Shown in pieces: positions 12,241 through 23,027 of a DNA stretch of 64,000 nucleotides. The notes below the pieces were generated by a model. It had not been told where the DNA came from. It was given only the letters and a program-made list of their open reading frames with translations, and did not search any database. This DNA is from Malaya genurostris. Taxonomy: Eukaryota > Arthropoda > Insecta > Diptera > Culicidae. Each line of letters starts with the position of its first letter. Position 1 is the stretch's first letter. The stretch is taken from contig NC_080571.1 of the NCBI RefSeq assembly GCF_030247185.1, positions 229,665,666-229,729,665 on the forward strand. The letters are read 5' to 3'. Made by a program: the position numbers and the translations under genes.

Positions 12241-12698
12241 CCTTATCATGGTTCAATAGCTAGATTCTTAATTGGGCTGCGTCAAAAATTAAGGAAACAT
12301 GGAAAGCAGTATTCAAACAAATCAGATAAGAACTCGAACATATCTAAGAATCTATTATATTTTTTCAAACAAAATTTCAAATCTTACTATTGGTACTGAC
12401 TGCACATTGAAAACCTACAGGGTGTCCCACGGAAAGTTTCGAGTTTAAAAATAGGTTGATTCACGAAATTTTTATGAAAAATACTTTCGTTTAACCCCTT
12501 AACGCTCAAGGGAAATATTTTTCCCTTCTGTTTTCGATTCTTCAGTTATCATGAAATCGATGTTTTTTTACTGAATGTTATAAAAAAAATTTCAAGGCAA
12601 CAAATGTGATTCTGACTGAATAAAAAAAAAACAGAATTGTCAATCTTTATAGCACTAAAAAGTTTGTGCAGAACGACGTATAGAAAAAAGAAAACACA
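12241..12698. other. No gene; flank of the nested DNA transposons
   Basis: No coding signal is seen. 'CAGGGTGTCCCACGGAAAGT' at about 12418 resembles the ends of mariner-like elements but has no inverted partner that I could place. A short palindrome AAGGGAAATATTTTTCCCTT lies at about 12508-12527. Confidence 0.35.
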
Positions 12699-12984
12699 TA
12701 AAGACTGTCCCAGAAAGTATGGACGCACTTTGATTTCGCTGTAAATAATTCACAAGTGTTAGATATTCAAATTTTATTCGATATACTGATAATATTAGAC
12801 TACGACAACAGAATATTATTCTCAACATTTGCTACTTAGCCATTGTAGACTAGCTGGCGCAACTTCTTGCGAACGTTCCTCATTAAATTCCGTACAGACT
12901 TCTTGACGACAAGTTTTGACACTTTTTTCCAATCTTTTTCGAACTTTTGAATGGTTTCGGTTGCGAGACATGTTTTCTAAGATA

Positions 12985-14286
12985 ACAGTTCGGTTGAAAA
13001 GTTCGTATCGTTTAATAGAAACACACATTTTTTTGCCAAAATTCGTTTTTATTATTCAACATAATTGCCATCAGAGGCGATACAGCGATTATAGCGATCT
13101 TCCAACTTTTCGATACCATTTTTGTAGTACGATTTGTTCTTTGCCTCAAAATAGGCCTCAGTTTCAGCGATTACCTCTTCATTGCTTCTAAATTTTTTAC
13201 CAGCGAGCATTCTCTTGAGGTCTGAGAACCGGAAAAAGTCACTGGGGGCCAAATCTGAAGAATACGGTGGATGGGGGAGCAATTCGAAGCCCAATTCGTT
13301 CAATTTCAGCATGGTTTTCATCGACTTGTGACACGGTGCATTGTCTTGATGAAACAAAACTTTTTTCTTCTTCAAATAAGGCCGTTTTTTTAAATTTCGT
13401 CCTCCAAACGCTCTAATAACGCTATATAATAGTCACTGTTGATGGTTTTTTACCTTTTCAAGGTAGTCGATGGAAATTATACCATGCGAATCCCAAAATA
13501 CAGACGCCATAACCTTATCGGCCGATTGTTGAGTCTTTCCACGCTTTGGGTTCGGTTCATCGCGTGCAGTCCACTCAGCTGACTGTCGATTGGACTCCGG
13601 AGTGAAGTGATGTAGCCATGTTTCCATGTCATGTCCATTGTTATATATCGACGAAAAAAATCGGTTTTATTTCGATATAACAGCTCCAAACACTGCTCAG
13701 AATCATCAATTCGTTGTTGTTTTTGATCGATTGTGAGCTCACGCGGCACCCATTTAGCACAAAGCTTTCTCATATCCAAATATTCGTGAATAATTTGTCC
13801 AACATGTTTCTTTGATATCTTCAGGGTGTCAGCTAACTCGATCAACTTCACTTTACGGTCATTGAAAATCATTTTGTGGATTTTTTTTCACGTTTTCATC
13901 GGTAACAGCCTCTTTTGGACGTCCACTGCGTTCATCGTCTTCGGTGCTCATATGACCAGTACGAAATTTTGCAAACCACTTACGAATTAATGCTTCGCCC
14001 GGTGTAGAGTCTGGATAACACTCATCAAGCCATTTTTTGGTATCGGCGGCACTTTTTTTCATCAAAAAGTAGTGTTTCATCAACACACGAAATTCCTTTT
14101 TTTCCATTTTTTTCACAATAACAAAAGTAGCTTCACTTAAAATGCAATATCTCACAAACTAATAATCAGACAGCTGTCAAATTTATACACGTATCTTTTG
14201 AAGGTTGGTACTAACTGAAAATGGTATGGATTTAATTCTAGTTGTGCCCTCTCATCGAAACGATACGAACTTTTCAGCCGATCTGT
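12985..14286 (-). mobile_element. Full-length mariner element, 1302 bp
   Basis: The inverted repeats are 28 bp with two mismatches: ACAGTTCGGTTGAAAAGTTC... at 12985 and the complementary end at 14286. They are flanked by TA at 12983-12984 and 14287-14288. The length of 1302 bp is standard for mariner. It sits inside the DD37E element. Reading across the empty site (one TA kept) restores the host transposase frame as TKA-YLRK, which proves the insertion point to the base. Confidence 0.95.
13052..14107 (-). pseudogene. mariner transposase (DD34D), several frameshifts
   Basis: The start is at MEKKEFRVLMKHYFLMKKSA (14107). The N-terminal domain reads KKWLDECYPDSTPGEALIRKW and RTGHMSTEDDERSGRP. 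The frame changes near 13870 and 13615, and again in 13376-13440. First catalytic Asp: TMDMTW, where the family has TMDETW. Second: LFHQDNAPCH. Third: DLAPSDFF, with exactly 34 residues between the second and third Asp. The protein ends with RYNRCIASDGNYVE, the usual mariner C-terminus. The protein resembles SETMAR-type (irritans-group) mariners. Sequence and ends are well kept, so this copy is younger than its DD37E host, but it cannot make a protein. Confidence 0.93.
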
Positions 14287-15058
14287 TATGCCTTCGTTAA
14301 TGCCCAAATTCCTCAATTGGTCGAAGTTGTAGGCAATTTGGTGGATTCATGTCTTTTGGGACGAAAGTGACATTTTTGGTAGTATACCATTCTACCGTTG
14401 ATTTCGAGTAGTGGCAAGAAGCAAGATCTGGCCAGAAGACAACAGGATCTTGGTGGCTTCAAATCATGGGTAGAAGTCGTTTTGGTATACCAGAATTGTA
14501 TTGTACAGCTTTCGAACCCTCGGCCTGATCGATGCTTTTTGTTTCGGACTACGTTTTGGTTGATTCTGCTTCTTATAGGTTCGAAGATTCAAACGTTCTT
14601 TAGCACGAAGAACATTTGACTTCGAAGTGCCCACTTTTTTGGACACATCCCGAACTGAAACCTCCTTCTTTTGCTCGAACGCCTTCAGTATACGTTTATC
14701 CAACCGAGGGTTAGTAGGACCTTTTCTTCGACCCGTTTTCAGTTTATCCTCAAAGGCGTTATCCTCACCGAACTTCCTGATTGCATTTCGCAAGGCTTTT
14801 TCACTTACTTCTTCCATTTTTGCTATCTTTCTCAGTGACAGTCCGCGTTCTGTGCACCATTTGTACATAATTTTACGACGTTGTCTGCTGATAGTATACG
14901 CATTTCCTAACAAACTAATGAAAACGAATAAACAACTGCACAAGTGGTTAGAGAAGAGTGTAAACAACAGGACGCAGCCATAAAAATTGACAGATTCTGA
15001 ACCATTGCGAAATGGCAGTGGTTTTTAAATGCGTCCATACGTTCTGGGATAGTCTTTA

Positions 15059-15230
15059 ATAAATGTGTTATGTGCAACGTCCACTTGTGCTAAACAAGTA
15101 CACGCTATCGTTTCGTAGAATACCATAACTAACTATTTATTTTACTATTCTGATAATTAAACCAATTGAAGCAATCATAATTAAATTACGATATAATAAA
15201 CCCAACTCTTCGTTCATTTATTTCTGAGGA
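15059..15230. other. No recognised feature
   Basis: Short AT-rich spacer between the DD37E element and the next transposase fragment. It includes the palindrome AGGGAAAAATATTTCCC at about 15235. Confidence 0.3.
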
Positions 15231-15554
15231 TCATAGGGAAAAATATTTCCCATGGAAGTATAGGAAACAATTTTCGAGTACATTTTCAATTGTTTCTGTC
15301 CTTATATTATCAATAGCAACTTTAATTTCGTGCTCGAGGTCTTCAGTTGTTTCTGAATGGATGGCGTAACATTTATCTTTAACCGCTTCCCAACGAAAAT
15401 AATCCAATGGCGTCAGATCGCAGCTTCTCGGATGCCATTTCTCATCACCATTTCTGCTGATTATTCGATTTTCAAAGATTGTTCGCAGAACATCGATTGT
15501 TTCGTTGGCTGTGTGGCACGTAGCATCGTTCTGTTGAAACCAAACATTTTTCAT
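15231..15554 (-). pseudogene. DD41D (rosa-like) transposase C-terminal fragment
   Basis: The 107-residue frame carries VWFQQNDATCHTANETIDVL, then RNGDEKWHPRSCDLTPLDYF. In relatives the second catalytic residue lies in QQDGATCHTA. Here that Asp is Asn and the next Gly is Asp, two G-to-A changes. Counting from the altered position there are 41 residues to the Asp of PLDYF, the spacing of the DD41D (rosa) group. The N-terminal half and the first catalytic Asp are missing, and no inverted repeats were found. Inactive fragment. Confidence 0.8.
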
Positions 15555-15639
15555 AAATAAATTTTATGTATTATCCTCTCAAATAAATGTATAATCATTA
15601 AAATTATTCCATTTTTAAATTCGAAATTTGTTGTGGGCA

Positions 15640-16332
15640 GTGTTGGTGATTGCCGAAAATTTGACAGAAGCTGCTATATTGCTATAAATATTGTATACAA
15701 CATTTTCAATCCGGTAGAAGATGCTACAAGAACTCGAGTCTCTCAATGCATGAACCGCGAGAGAATTTTTCTACATTTCTTCGCTCCACTTCATACTCTG
15801 AGTATTTCACGGCCCTTAAAAAAAATTACAGTCTGATAATTATTGGTGCTATGTGGAATTTACCAAGAGAGAATCGCAAGTTGACAATTATCGCAGAAAA
15901 TCGAATCTATGATTCGACTTGATGGTTCTCATACTAGGTTGCAATATTTCAAAACCCTTGTGTGGAACATTAACAGACATTTTCATAGACACAACTTATA
16001 CAAAGGTTATATGCACATAGTTAGAATAAGCGGCAATAGTAAAATGATTCTATCGCAATTATCCACTGCCCATACAGAATCGGATCGTGAAACGAGAATA
16101 AGCGACAGTTTGTTGCTTCAGAGAGAATCTCCACAGCAGCGTGCTAACCTTTGATTCTCAGAAATGTCATCGAGAGAAATTCGCTCTCGCACTGGTATCT
16201 ATTCTATGTTAAATGAGCCAAGTCGGGTTTTTGTTTTAGCGAAGATATCCGTCTCTCTTTGATGGCACTGATTCAATCGTGTGAAGAGTTGCCAGTGAGC
16301 GTTCTTTGATACGATAAAAGCCATCCTTGTTT
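15640..16332 (+). repeat. Unclassified ~690 bp repeat, copy B
   Basis: Same repeat as at 9654-10312, in the same orientation. This copy has an extra segment near 15725-15745 ('CAAGAACTCGAGTCTCTCAA') that copy A lacks. The two copies bracket the nested DNA transposons, but with 2-4 kb of other sequence on each side, so they are not simple long terminal repeats of one element. Confidence 0.7.
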
Positions 16333-19300
16333 GTGGGTAATTGTCACCTGGCTTTTATTCAGCATAATGAATATTATTCGTGTGATATTTGTGAAACCGC
16401 TTACGAAACTCCATATCGACCATATCACTTGATATGCAACTGCTCAGCGATACGAGTCATTATTTGGGGAAAATAGTATATTTTCATGTTATGATAATAC
16501 ACCATGATTAAAATTTCTCGGATCATGATCCATTCGGACTGATTTCGCTGATAATTAAACGTAACGCACTTGACATTGTTAGGTATAACTTCAGGCGTGT
16601 TTCTGCTACGATGGGAATTTTTGCAACATAAATTCAGGCGTGTATGTGATTTTTGCAACGATGGTCATTTTTACAACATAAATTCAGTGAAAAGCACGAC
16701 GAACCTCTTTTAAAATTAAAATATTCTGTTTTAAAAAACGACGACACAAGAGATAACGTGTTTACTTGCGTTCATTGCTTCAGTTTTGATTTTGTGTTTC
16801 AGAATTTAAACACTTAAACGAACTGAATGGAAAATCACGTGTGAATCAAACCTCTTAAAAAGAAACTCGAATTCTTTCAAAAAAATCGTCTCATTTATAA
16901 TATTTAGGTGAATCAATACAGCTTGTGTTGTTATATCTATGAAACAAATTAATCAAAGTGGTTGAACAAAATATTTTTCTTAATTTCGTTAGATGGTGTT
17001 CCAAATTCACAATCGAATTAAACGCCTCTCGGAATATTATTCTAGCAACAACGATCACTTCAAATATGTATGAATACATTCAAACAAATAGTAACATTGA
17101 TGTTTGTCAAATGAAAAGCGTAGCCGTGCTTAGTCTCTTATGATGTCAATTTTCGGTTCATTATCCTTATTTTTATGTTATATTTTATTCTCTATCTATA
17201 GCCGGTGGGTAAAACAACACGATTATTAAATGAACATGCTTCAGGATCAAGTAAACATTTTCAGTAGGTTTTGCTTTTCAATGTCTGCTTTTTGCTTTAT
17301 CATTAATCTATTAATCTATCACATCACTTGAGGCATGACCATGGGACCTTTCATTTGAATCTAAGTTTGTGAAAATCGGATCAGCCATCTCCGAGAAAAG
17401 TGAGTGACAATATTTGTCACATACACAGACATTTGCTCAGTTCGTCGAATGGTATGTGATATTCAGCCTCGGTTTAAAAGTCGGTTTTCACAGTTTTGAC
17501 AAGATGAAAAATGTATAACCTTAATCCCCTTCTGTTTCAACAGACTTCGCAGCCGATTCAGAGTGTACAGAACCATTGCATGATATAGATTGATATGATA
17601 TTTCAACACTCTCCCAGTTGTAAAAAAAGCATCCAAACAGCATTTTCTTTCATTTGAAACTTTTGCAAACCAAGACGCCAGCGTTTTTCAGATAATATCA
17701 TTGATGCACTATGGCAACAGCTTCGATGATCCATAAGGAAGGTTTTCATGTTAGAATATTTCACATCAACGGTTCATAGAACCTTATAGGGCTGTCCCTT
17801 GGAATTTTGTAGCGAGCCCAGACAACTTATATTTTGACTACTCAATTGTTATATTTCATCTACTCAATTTCGAGATTGAATCATTTTCTTCCAACCAACA
17901 ATCAAGTAAATCGAGCTCTAGTATGCTGTTGTTGAAGAAATCAAATAGCGATAAAAGACGAACTAAAAAACGATAGTTAAAAGAAAATGAAAACTGAAAG
18001 CATTTTCGGCGGTTTTCTACACACCGTTATTAATGCATTCACATACCCTAGGAAGCCACCGATTTGCGGGTACGTGGCTGAAACTGTATTGTTCTCAAAA
18101 AGCTAGAGAGCCACCCTTGAATTTAGGTGTGTTAGTGTGAAACCAAAACACACCATTCCACGACGGTCCCGTCAACAGACTCGCTTGAAGAAATCTGTAA
18201 TTAGATAGCGTAATTAAGTTGCTTCTGTTCGGAAACCGACTTCATCGGAAAATTCAGAGAGACTGGCAAGGTTATATCAACAATGTCACGTAATTTAGAG
18301 GATCTTTGTCTTCTGTTCTTGGTTGAGCCTTTCACTCGACCTGAGAAACCGGTTATAATTCTTGTTTCTTACTTACGATGAGAAGCGAACAAATTATGCG
18401 TCATTATGAAGGCTAATTTCTTACCCGTCTTCATCAAATAGTCTTCTTTTGGCAAACAGTGTTTTCGTTGAGCATTATCCCATTCATCACCGACTCCAAG
18501 ATGGGATGGACGAATGAAAGAAAAAAAATATTTTGAATTATAATGTCGTCGCTAGGTGAGCTTAAACTGCGAAGTGGTTGTACATTAGACTGACAAGACA
18601 GAACTCGGCGATGACAGCAACGTTACATCTTGTGGCTGTTACGAATTGCAATGGAAAAGGCAATTGTCATTTCTTGTCACAGCGGATGAGGTTTATCTAC
18701 GTTACCTTTACCTTGTTTGAGCAGCCAAAACCTGTTTGGGAGCCGGAAATCTTGCACTTCCGGTGGTGTATCCTTTTTCACCCGAGTCGTCTTCCTGCAT
18801 TTTTTTTTGCACATTGTGGCCATCTTCACTGTGCCGAAGGCGTCCGTTTTGATTTGTTCGGTTTCTTATAATTTCTTGGCAGGTGACTATAACCCTATAG
18901 CATATTTTCGGTGGATTCTGTGGCTTTGGTGAACTTGTTTTCTCTACTTCCTGACATTACTCAGAAAAAGTTTTGTTGATGTTGCCAGCTTCACGCAGGA
19001 TCCACATCCTCATTCGAATAAGCATTCCTATTCGTCTAATTCGCATACCTCCATCTCCAAGTAGAAAATTGTGTTGAATTCACAAGTTTGCAAATAAAAC
19101 TATGAACATTTTGAGTTGCCAATTGTTTGGGAATAAATTACCCGTTTAAGTTTCAAGTGCAGATTCAATTAAATATTGCATCAATTCTTGTCGCTTAGTT
19201 TTTGCTGTAAATTCTTTGTAGGATGAGCTAGTGTTTAATAATTTTTTGCACTTCTTCACTTTTCCATAATATCCCAAAAGAATAAATTTTGAGCGCTCCA

Positions 19301-19740
19301 TTATATTAGAGATGGACAAAAGAGCTCGCTTCATGGAACTGTTAGTAACTCTACGGAAAAAAACTAAATCTTGTCAAATGACCATAAACCGTGTAAATCC
19401 GCAATAAAAAAAACTTGGAGTAGGTAGGCAGTTTCGGAAGATTGCGTTTGTATTCTAGGAATTAGAGCGGCAGTTGAAGGCAGTTTTCTGAACAAGTTCT
19501 TCATGTTACTTTTGGGGTCCTGAAAAAGACCGTTAGTGGCGTTGGAGTCTTGGCGTGTCCCTAAAAAAAATTGCCCCCCCCCCATAGTTGCCGCGCCTGG
19601 CACAGAACATCCCAGACCTGAAGCTTTTTAGCAACAAGTTCCGCCTGCATGTTCCGGAAGAAGAAGATCCACAAATTTTCCAAGAATTTATTGGTGTGGC
19701 AGGTGATATGAGAATGCGCCAAATTCAGCAAACCGTACAT
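16333..19740. other. No recognised gene; one repeat-family fragment at ~17.33-17.50 kb
   Basis: AT-rich, with no credible protein. At about 17330-17500 there is a fragment of the terminus-sharing family: 'ACCTTTCATTTGAATCTAAG', 'CATCTCCGAGAAAAGTGAGTG', 'ACAGACATTTGCTCAGTTCG' and 'GGTTTAAAAGTCGGTTTTCAC'. The frame at 18578-18932 is GC-richer but unrecognised. A C9 run lies at about 19574-19582. The frame at 19588-19770, just before the LINE, has no recognisable domain. Confidence 0.45.
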
Positions 19741-19779
19741 AACGACCGGTACTTTCAACGGCCATATAAGAAAAAATTT

Positions 19780-20350
19780 ACACAAACAGAAATCCAATGG
19801 TTCCCTGCTCCACGATTGATTCTGGGAGATTTCAATTCGCACGGAATCATGTGGGGTTCCGTTTGCAATGATAGCAGATCATCTTTAATATAAATTATTT
19901 GCGACAATTTTAGCATGACGGTATTAAATATGGGTCGCATGACACGGATCCCAAGACCTCCTGCACGTCCAAGTGCATTAGATTTTTCTCTTTGCTCGAC
20001 TTCAATTCGACTAAATTGCACCTGGAAAGTATTTCCTGATTTACACGGTAGTGAGCACTTACCAATCATCATCTCAATTAGCAGTAACAAAGGCATTGCT
20101 AATTCAGTTAATATGCCATATGATCTGACAAAAAATGTTGACTGGATTAAATACCAAAGTAGTATCTCAAGTACCTTGAACTCAATGGAAGAGCTCCCCC
20201 CACTTCCTTGTTTGTTCGATTCTGGAGGCCGCAGAACAAGCCCAAAAACCCAACGATTTCTTGGTCCATCGTCTAACAGAAGGCCTCCAAACCCTTGGTG
20301 GGACAAAGAGTGCTCAGATGTTAAACACGCGAACAAAATGCTTTCAATAC
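19780..20350 (+). pseudogene. I-type LINE endonuclease part
   Basis: The recognisable motif is PRLILGDFNSHGIMWGS near 19810, the GDFNxH box of LINE endonucleases. After a stop at 19891-19893 the frame resumes with RIPRPPARPSALDFSLCSTS and the end motif GSEHLPIIIS (about 20050-20080), where the family has SDHLPI. The Asp-to-Glu change affects a catalytic residue. The N-terminal half of the domain, with the QE and Y motifs, is not seen. The linker that follows (RRPPNPWWDKECSDVK, 20280-20330) belongs to the same polyprotein. Confidence 0.8.
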
Positions 20351-20396
20351 GTTTTTAAAACGAGGAGGAGAAACTTCTCAGAATTTTGAAAAATTC

Positions 20397-21830
20397 TTGA
20401 TTTTAGAAACCAAGTACAAGAGCATACTTAGGGCCAGGAAATGTAGCTATTGGAGACATTTTGTCGAAGGTTTGTCAAGAGAAACCTCAATGAGCACTCT
20501 TTGGAATACGGCCATACGAATGAGGAATCGTAACGTAGAAAATGAGAGTAAGGAATACTCGAGCCGATGGATATTTGTTTTTTCGAGGAAAGTTTGTCCA
20601 GATTCTGTTCCAACGCGTCTTCTCCAAATAATGGTTCCATTGATAGCCCCTTTTCAATGATGGAATTTTCCATAGCACTCATGTCTTGTAACAATAACGC
20701 TCCTGGGTTGGACAGAAATAAATTCAACTTGGTGAAGAATTGCCCGACCTTGCAAAAAGACGTTTTTTGGAATTGTTCAACAAGTTTCTTGAGCAAAACA
20801 TTGTTTCACCTGACTGGAGGGATATGAAAGTTGTCGCCATTCAAAAGCCGAGGAAACCAGCTTCCAATCACAACTCATATAGATTCAGTGCAATGTTGTC
20901 CAGCATTCGAAAAAAATATTTTTCGACGTCTCGACACTTGGGTCGAGACGAACGGTTTGTTGTCATATACTCAGTCTGGCTTCCGTAGAAATAAAGGGAC
21001 AAATGATTGCCTTTCATTACTTTCGTCTGACGTCCAAATTGCCTTGAGCGAAGCGAACAACAAATGGCATCTGTATTTTTAGACATTAAAGGAGCATTTG
21101 GTTCACTTTCCAGTGATGTTCTTTCAGACAAGCTCCACCAACATGGACTTCCACCGGTTATAAATAATTATTTGCACAACATTTTGTCAGAGAAGTGCAC
21201 GTATTTTTCACATGGCAATTTGGCAACATTCAGAATTAACTACATGGGTCTCCCACAAAGCTCATGCCTCAGTCCGTTCCTCTATAATTTTTACGTGAAT
21301 GACATTGACATTGGCTGTCTAGTAACCCCATGACCCAAAGCTATTGATCTGCATAAACCATTGCAAAATACCTTAGATAACTTGTCCGTTTGGGCTGTTC
21401 ATCTGGGTATCGAATTCTCTGCGGAGAAAACAGAGCTGGTCGTCTTTTCAATAAAGCATGATTCCACGCAGCTTCAGCTTCATATTATGGAAATAATGAT
21501 TCAACAGGTTTTCACTTTCAAATACCTCGGGGTGTGGTTTGATTCCAAATGCACGTGGGGAGGACACATTAGGACACATCTGATAACAAAATGACAACAA
21601 AGAGTAAATATTCTTCGAACAATAACAGGATCTTGGTGGGGTGCTCATCCGGAAGATCTGATAAAATTGTATCCGACAACGATTCTTTCAGCGATGGAAT
21701 ATGGATGGGTTTGCTTTCGTTCCACTGTAAACTCTCATATTATCAAACTGGAGTGAGTTCAGTATCGTTGTTTGCGAATTGCTTTAGGCTGCATGCATTC
21801 GACACATACAATGAGTTTTGAAGTACTGAC
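20397..21830 (+). pseudogene. I-type LINE reverse transcriptase, active site deleted
   Basis: Polymerase segments appear in several frames: SIDSPFSMMEFSIALMSCNN then NAPGLDRNKFNLVK (from about 20640), KVVAIQKPRKPASNHNSYR (20828-20885), and ASVFLDIKGAFGSLSSDVL with the first catalytic Asp (21067-21125). MGLPQSSCLSPFLYNFYVND follows (21244-21303). After GCLVTP a stop follows directly and the text jumps to PKAIDL, so the LADD-type catalytic box is deleted. The thumb region includes VFTFKYLGVWFDSKCTWGGH (about 21510-21570). The start of the tandem duplication truncates the next part. Confidence 0.85.
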
Positions 21831-22649
21831 GTGAGTTCTTCCATTGAAAGATCGTTTTTAAGAGCTTTCATCGCGACTGCTAGTAAGATGTGAGGTACTG
21901 AATCCCCTGGTTATTAATAACTTCGAAAGGCTAGTTGAGCTTCAATCTTAAACAAGATTCATGACAGTATATTTCAACCATATGTCACAGGAAATCGACT
22001 CCTATCCTATCCGTGACAGCCTCCTAAATGTCCCTGGCACAACTTTTTTTTTCGACAAATTCATGCAGCGCGAAGTGCGTGGAATCCCGGAACACCTACG
22101 CTCGATGGAAACCCCAAAAATATTTACAAGTAAGTTCAGGCATATCGACTCTGAGAAATTTTTTTTCGCGGACGGATCACGAATTGAAGAGACTGCTGGG
22201 TTTGGTATATTGCGAATTGCTTTAGGCTGCATGCATTCGACACATACAATGAGTTTTGAAGTACTGACGTGAGTTCTTCCATTGAAAGATCGTTTTTAAG
22301 AGCTTTCATCGCGACTGCTAGTAAGATGTGAGGTACTGAATCCCCTGGTTATTAATAACTTCGAAAGGCTAGTTGAGCTTCAATCTTAAACAAGATTCAT
22401 GACAGTATATTTCAACCATATGTCACAGGAAATCGACTCCTATCCTATCCGTGACAGCCTCCTAAATGTCCCTGGCACAACTTTTTTTTTCGACAAATTC
22501 ATGCAGCGCGAAGTGCGTGGAATCCCGGAACACCTACGCTTGATGGAAACCCCAAAAATATTTACAAGTAAATTCAGGCATATCGACTCTGAGAAATTTT
22601 TTTTCGCGGACGGATCACGAATTGAAGAGACTGCTGGGTTTGGTATATT
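21774..22649 (+). repeat. 438 bp tandem duplication inside the LINE
   Basis: Two units, 21774-22211 and 22212-22649, differ at only two positions by eye: C/T in CTACGCTCGATGG versus CTACGCTTGATGG, and G/A in GTAAGTTC versus GTAAATTC. The junction shares only TT as microhomology. The unit spans the thumb-RNase H linker and the first RNase H catalytic motif, which is therefore present twice. Confidence 0.95.
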
Positions 22650-22990
22650 CAACAATAATGTTTCGATCTCATTTATGCTTCAAGAACCAGCATCTGTTTA
22701 TATAGCAGAGTTAGCAGCAGTTCACTACAGATTGAGTGTAATCGTCACATTATCTCTAAACCATTATTTTCTCTTCACAGATAGTCTGAGTGCAATTGAA
22801 GCCATACGCTCAAACGCTGCTGGCAAAAATGAATCGTTTTTCTTGGGCAAAATAAAACAGTGCCTGAACGACATATTGAATAATAATTATCAATTCACAA
22901 TAGTTTGGGTTCCGGCTCATTTCTACATTCCAGCAATGAAAGAGCCGATATTTCAGCCAAACGTGGTGCTATTGAGGGTGAAATTTATGA
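22130..22990 (+). pseudogene. I-type LINE RNase H domain
   Basis: Catalytic residues visible in the second duplicated unit and beyond are Asp in KFFFADGSRIEE (about 22590), Glu in YIAELAAVHYRLS (about 22700-22740) and Asp in FLFTDSLSAIEAIRS (about 22770-22815). VWVPAHFYIP (about 22905-22935) carries the late His region. A frameshift just after it puts the last motif, NERADISAKRGAI, in a different frame. The domain order matches RNase H of I-type LINEs. The first motif also occurs upstream because of the 438 bp duplication. Confidence 0.85.
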
Positions 22991-23027
22991 GAGACCGATT
23001 GCTTTCAACGAATTCTGTAGCGCGTCT

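Larger units (their letters stand above)
12836..14967 (-). pseudogene. DD37E transposase, deleted and split by a mariner
   Basis: The N-terminal half (14967-14464) shows helix-turn-helix DNA-binding character: RQRRKIMYKWCTERGLSLRK, then KKVGTSKSNVLRAKERLNLR. After KLYNTIL the frame breaks, and the segment holding the first catalytic Asp (the DDETY box of this family) is absent. In another frame at about 14450-14300 it resumes with PVVFWPDLASCHYSK and ends in LRPIEEF. From the Asp of PDLAS to the Glu of PIE there are 37 intervening residues. The mariner then interrupts it. Beyond the mariner the C-terminal part KFEKDWKKVSKLV...RKKLRQLVYNG runs, after a frameshift, to a stop at 12836-12838. It has no activity. 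Confidence 0.88.
12701..15056 (-). mobile_element. DD37E Tc1/mariner-superfamily element, host of a nested mariner
   Basis: The terminal inverted repeats are 27 bp with two mismatches. The left one begins AAGACTGTCCCAGAAAGTAT at 12701, and its reverse complement closes at 15056. Both ends abut TA (12699-12700 and 15057-15058), the expected target duplication. Removing the mariner and one TA leaves about 1052 bp, shorter than a full element because part of the transposase is deleted. The encoded protein has the D37E spacing typical of the mosquito DD37E (ITmD37E) group. Confidence 0.9.

Noticed and set aside
9654..16332. The two ~670 bp copies as LTRs of one retrotransposon
   Set aside because: No gag-pol sequence of an LTR element lies between them, the ends lack TG...CA, and no primer-binding site was seen.
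19588..19770. Frame before the LINE as part of its endonuclease
   Set aside because: The peptide (PDLKLFSNKFRLHVPEEED and onward) does not match the endonuclease order, and I could not assign it. Left as unrecognised.
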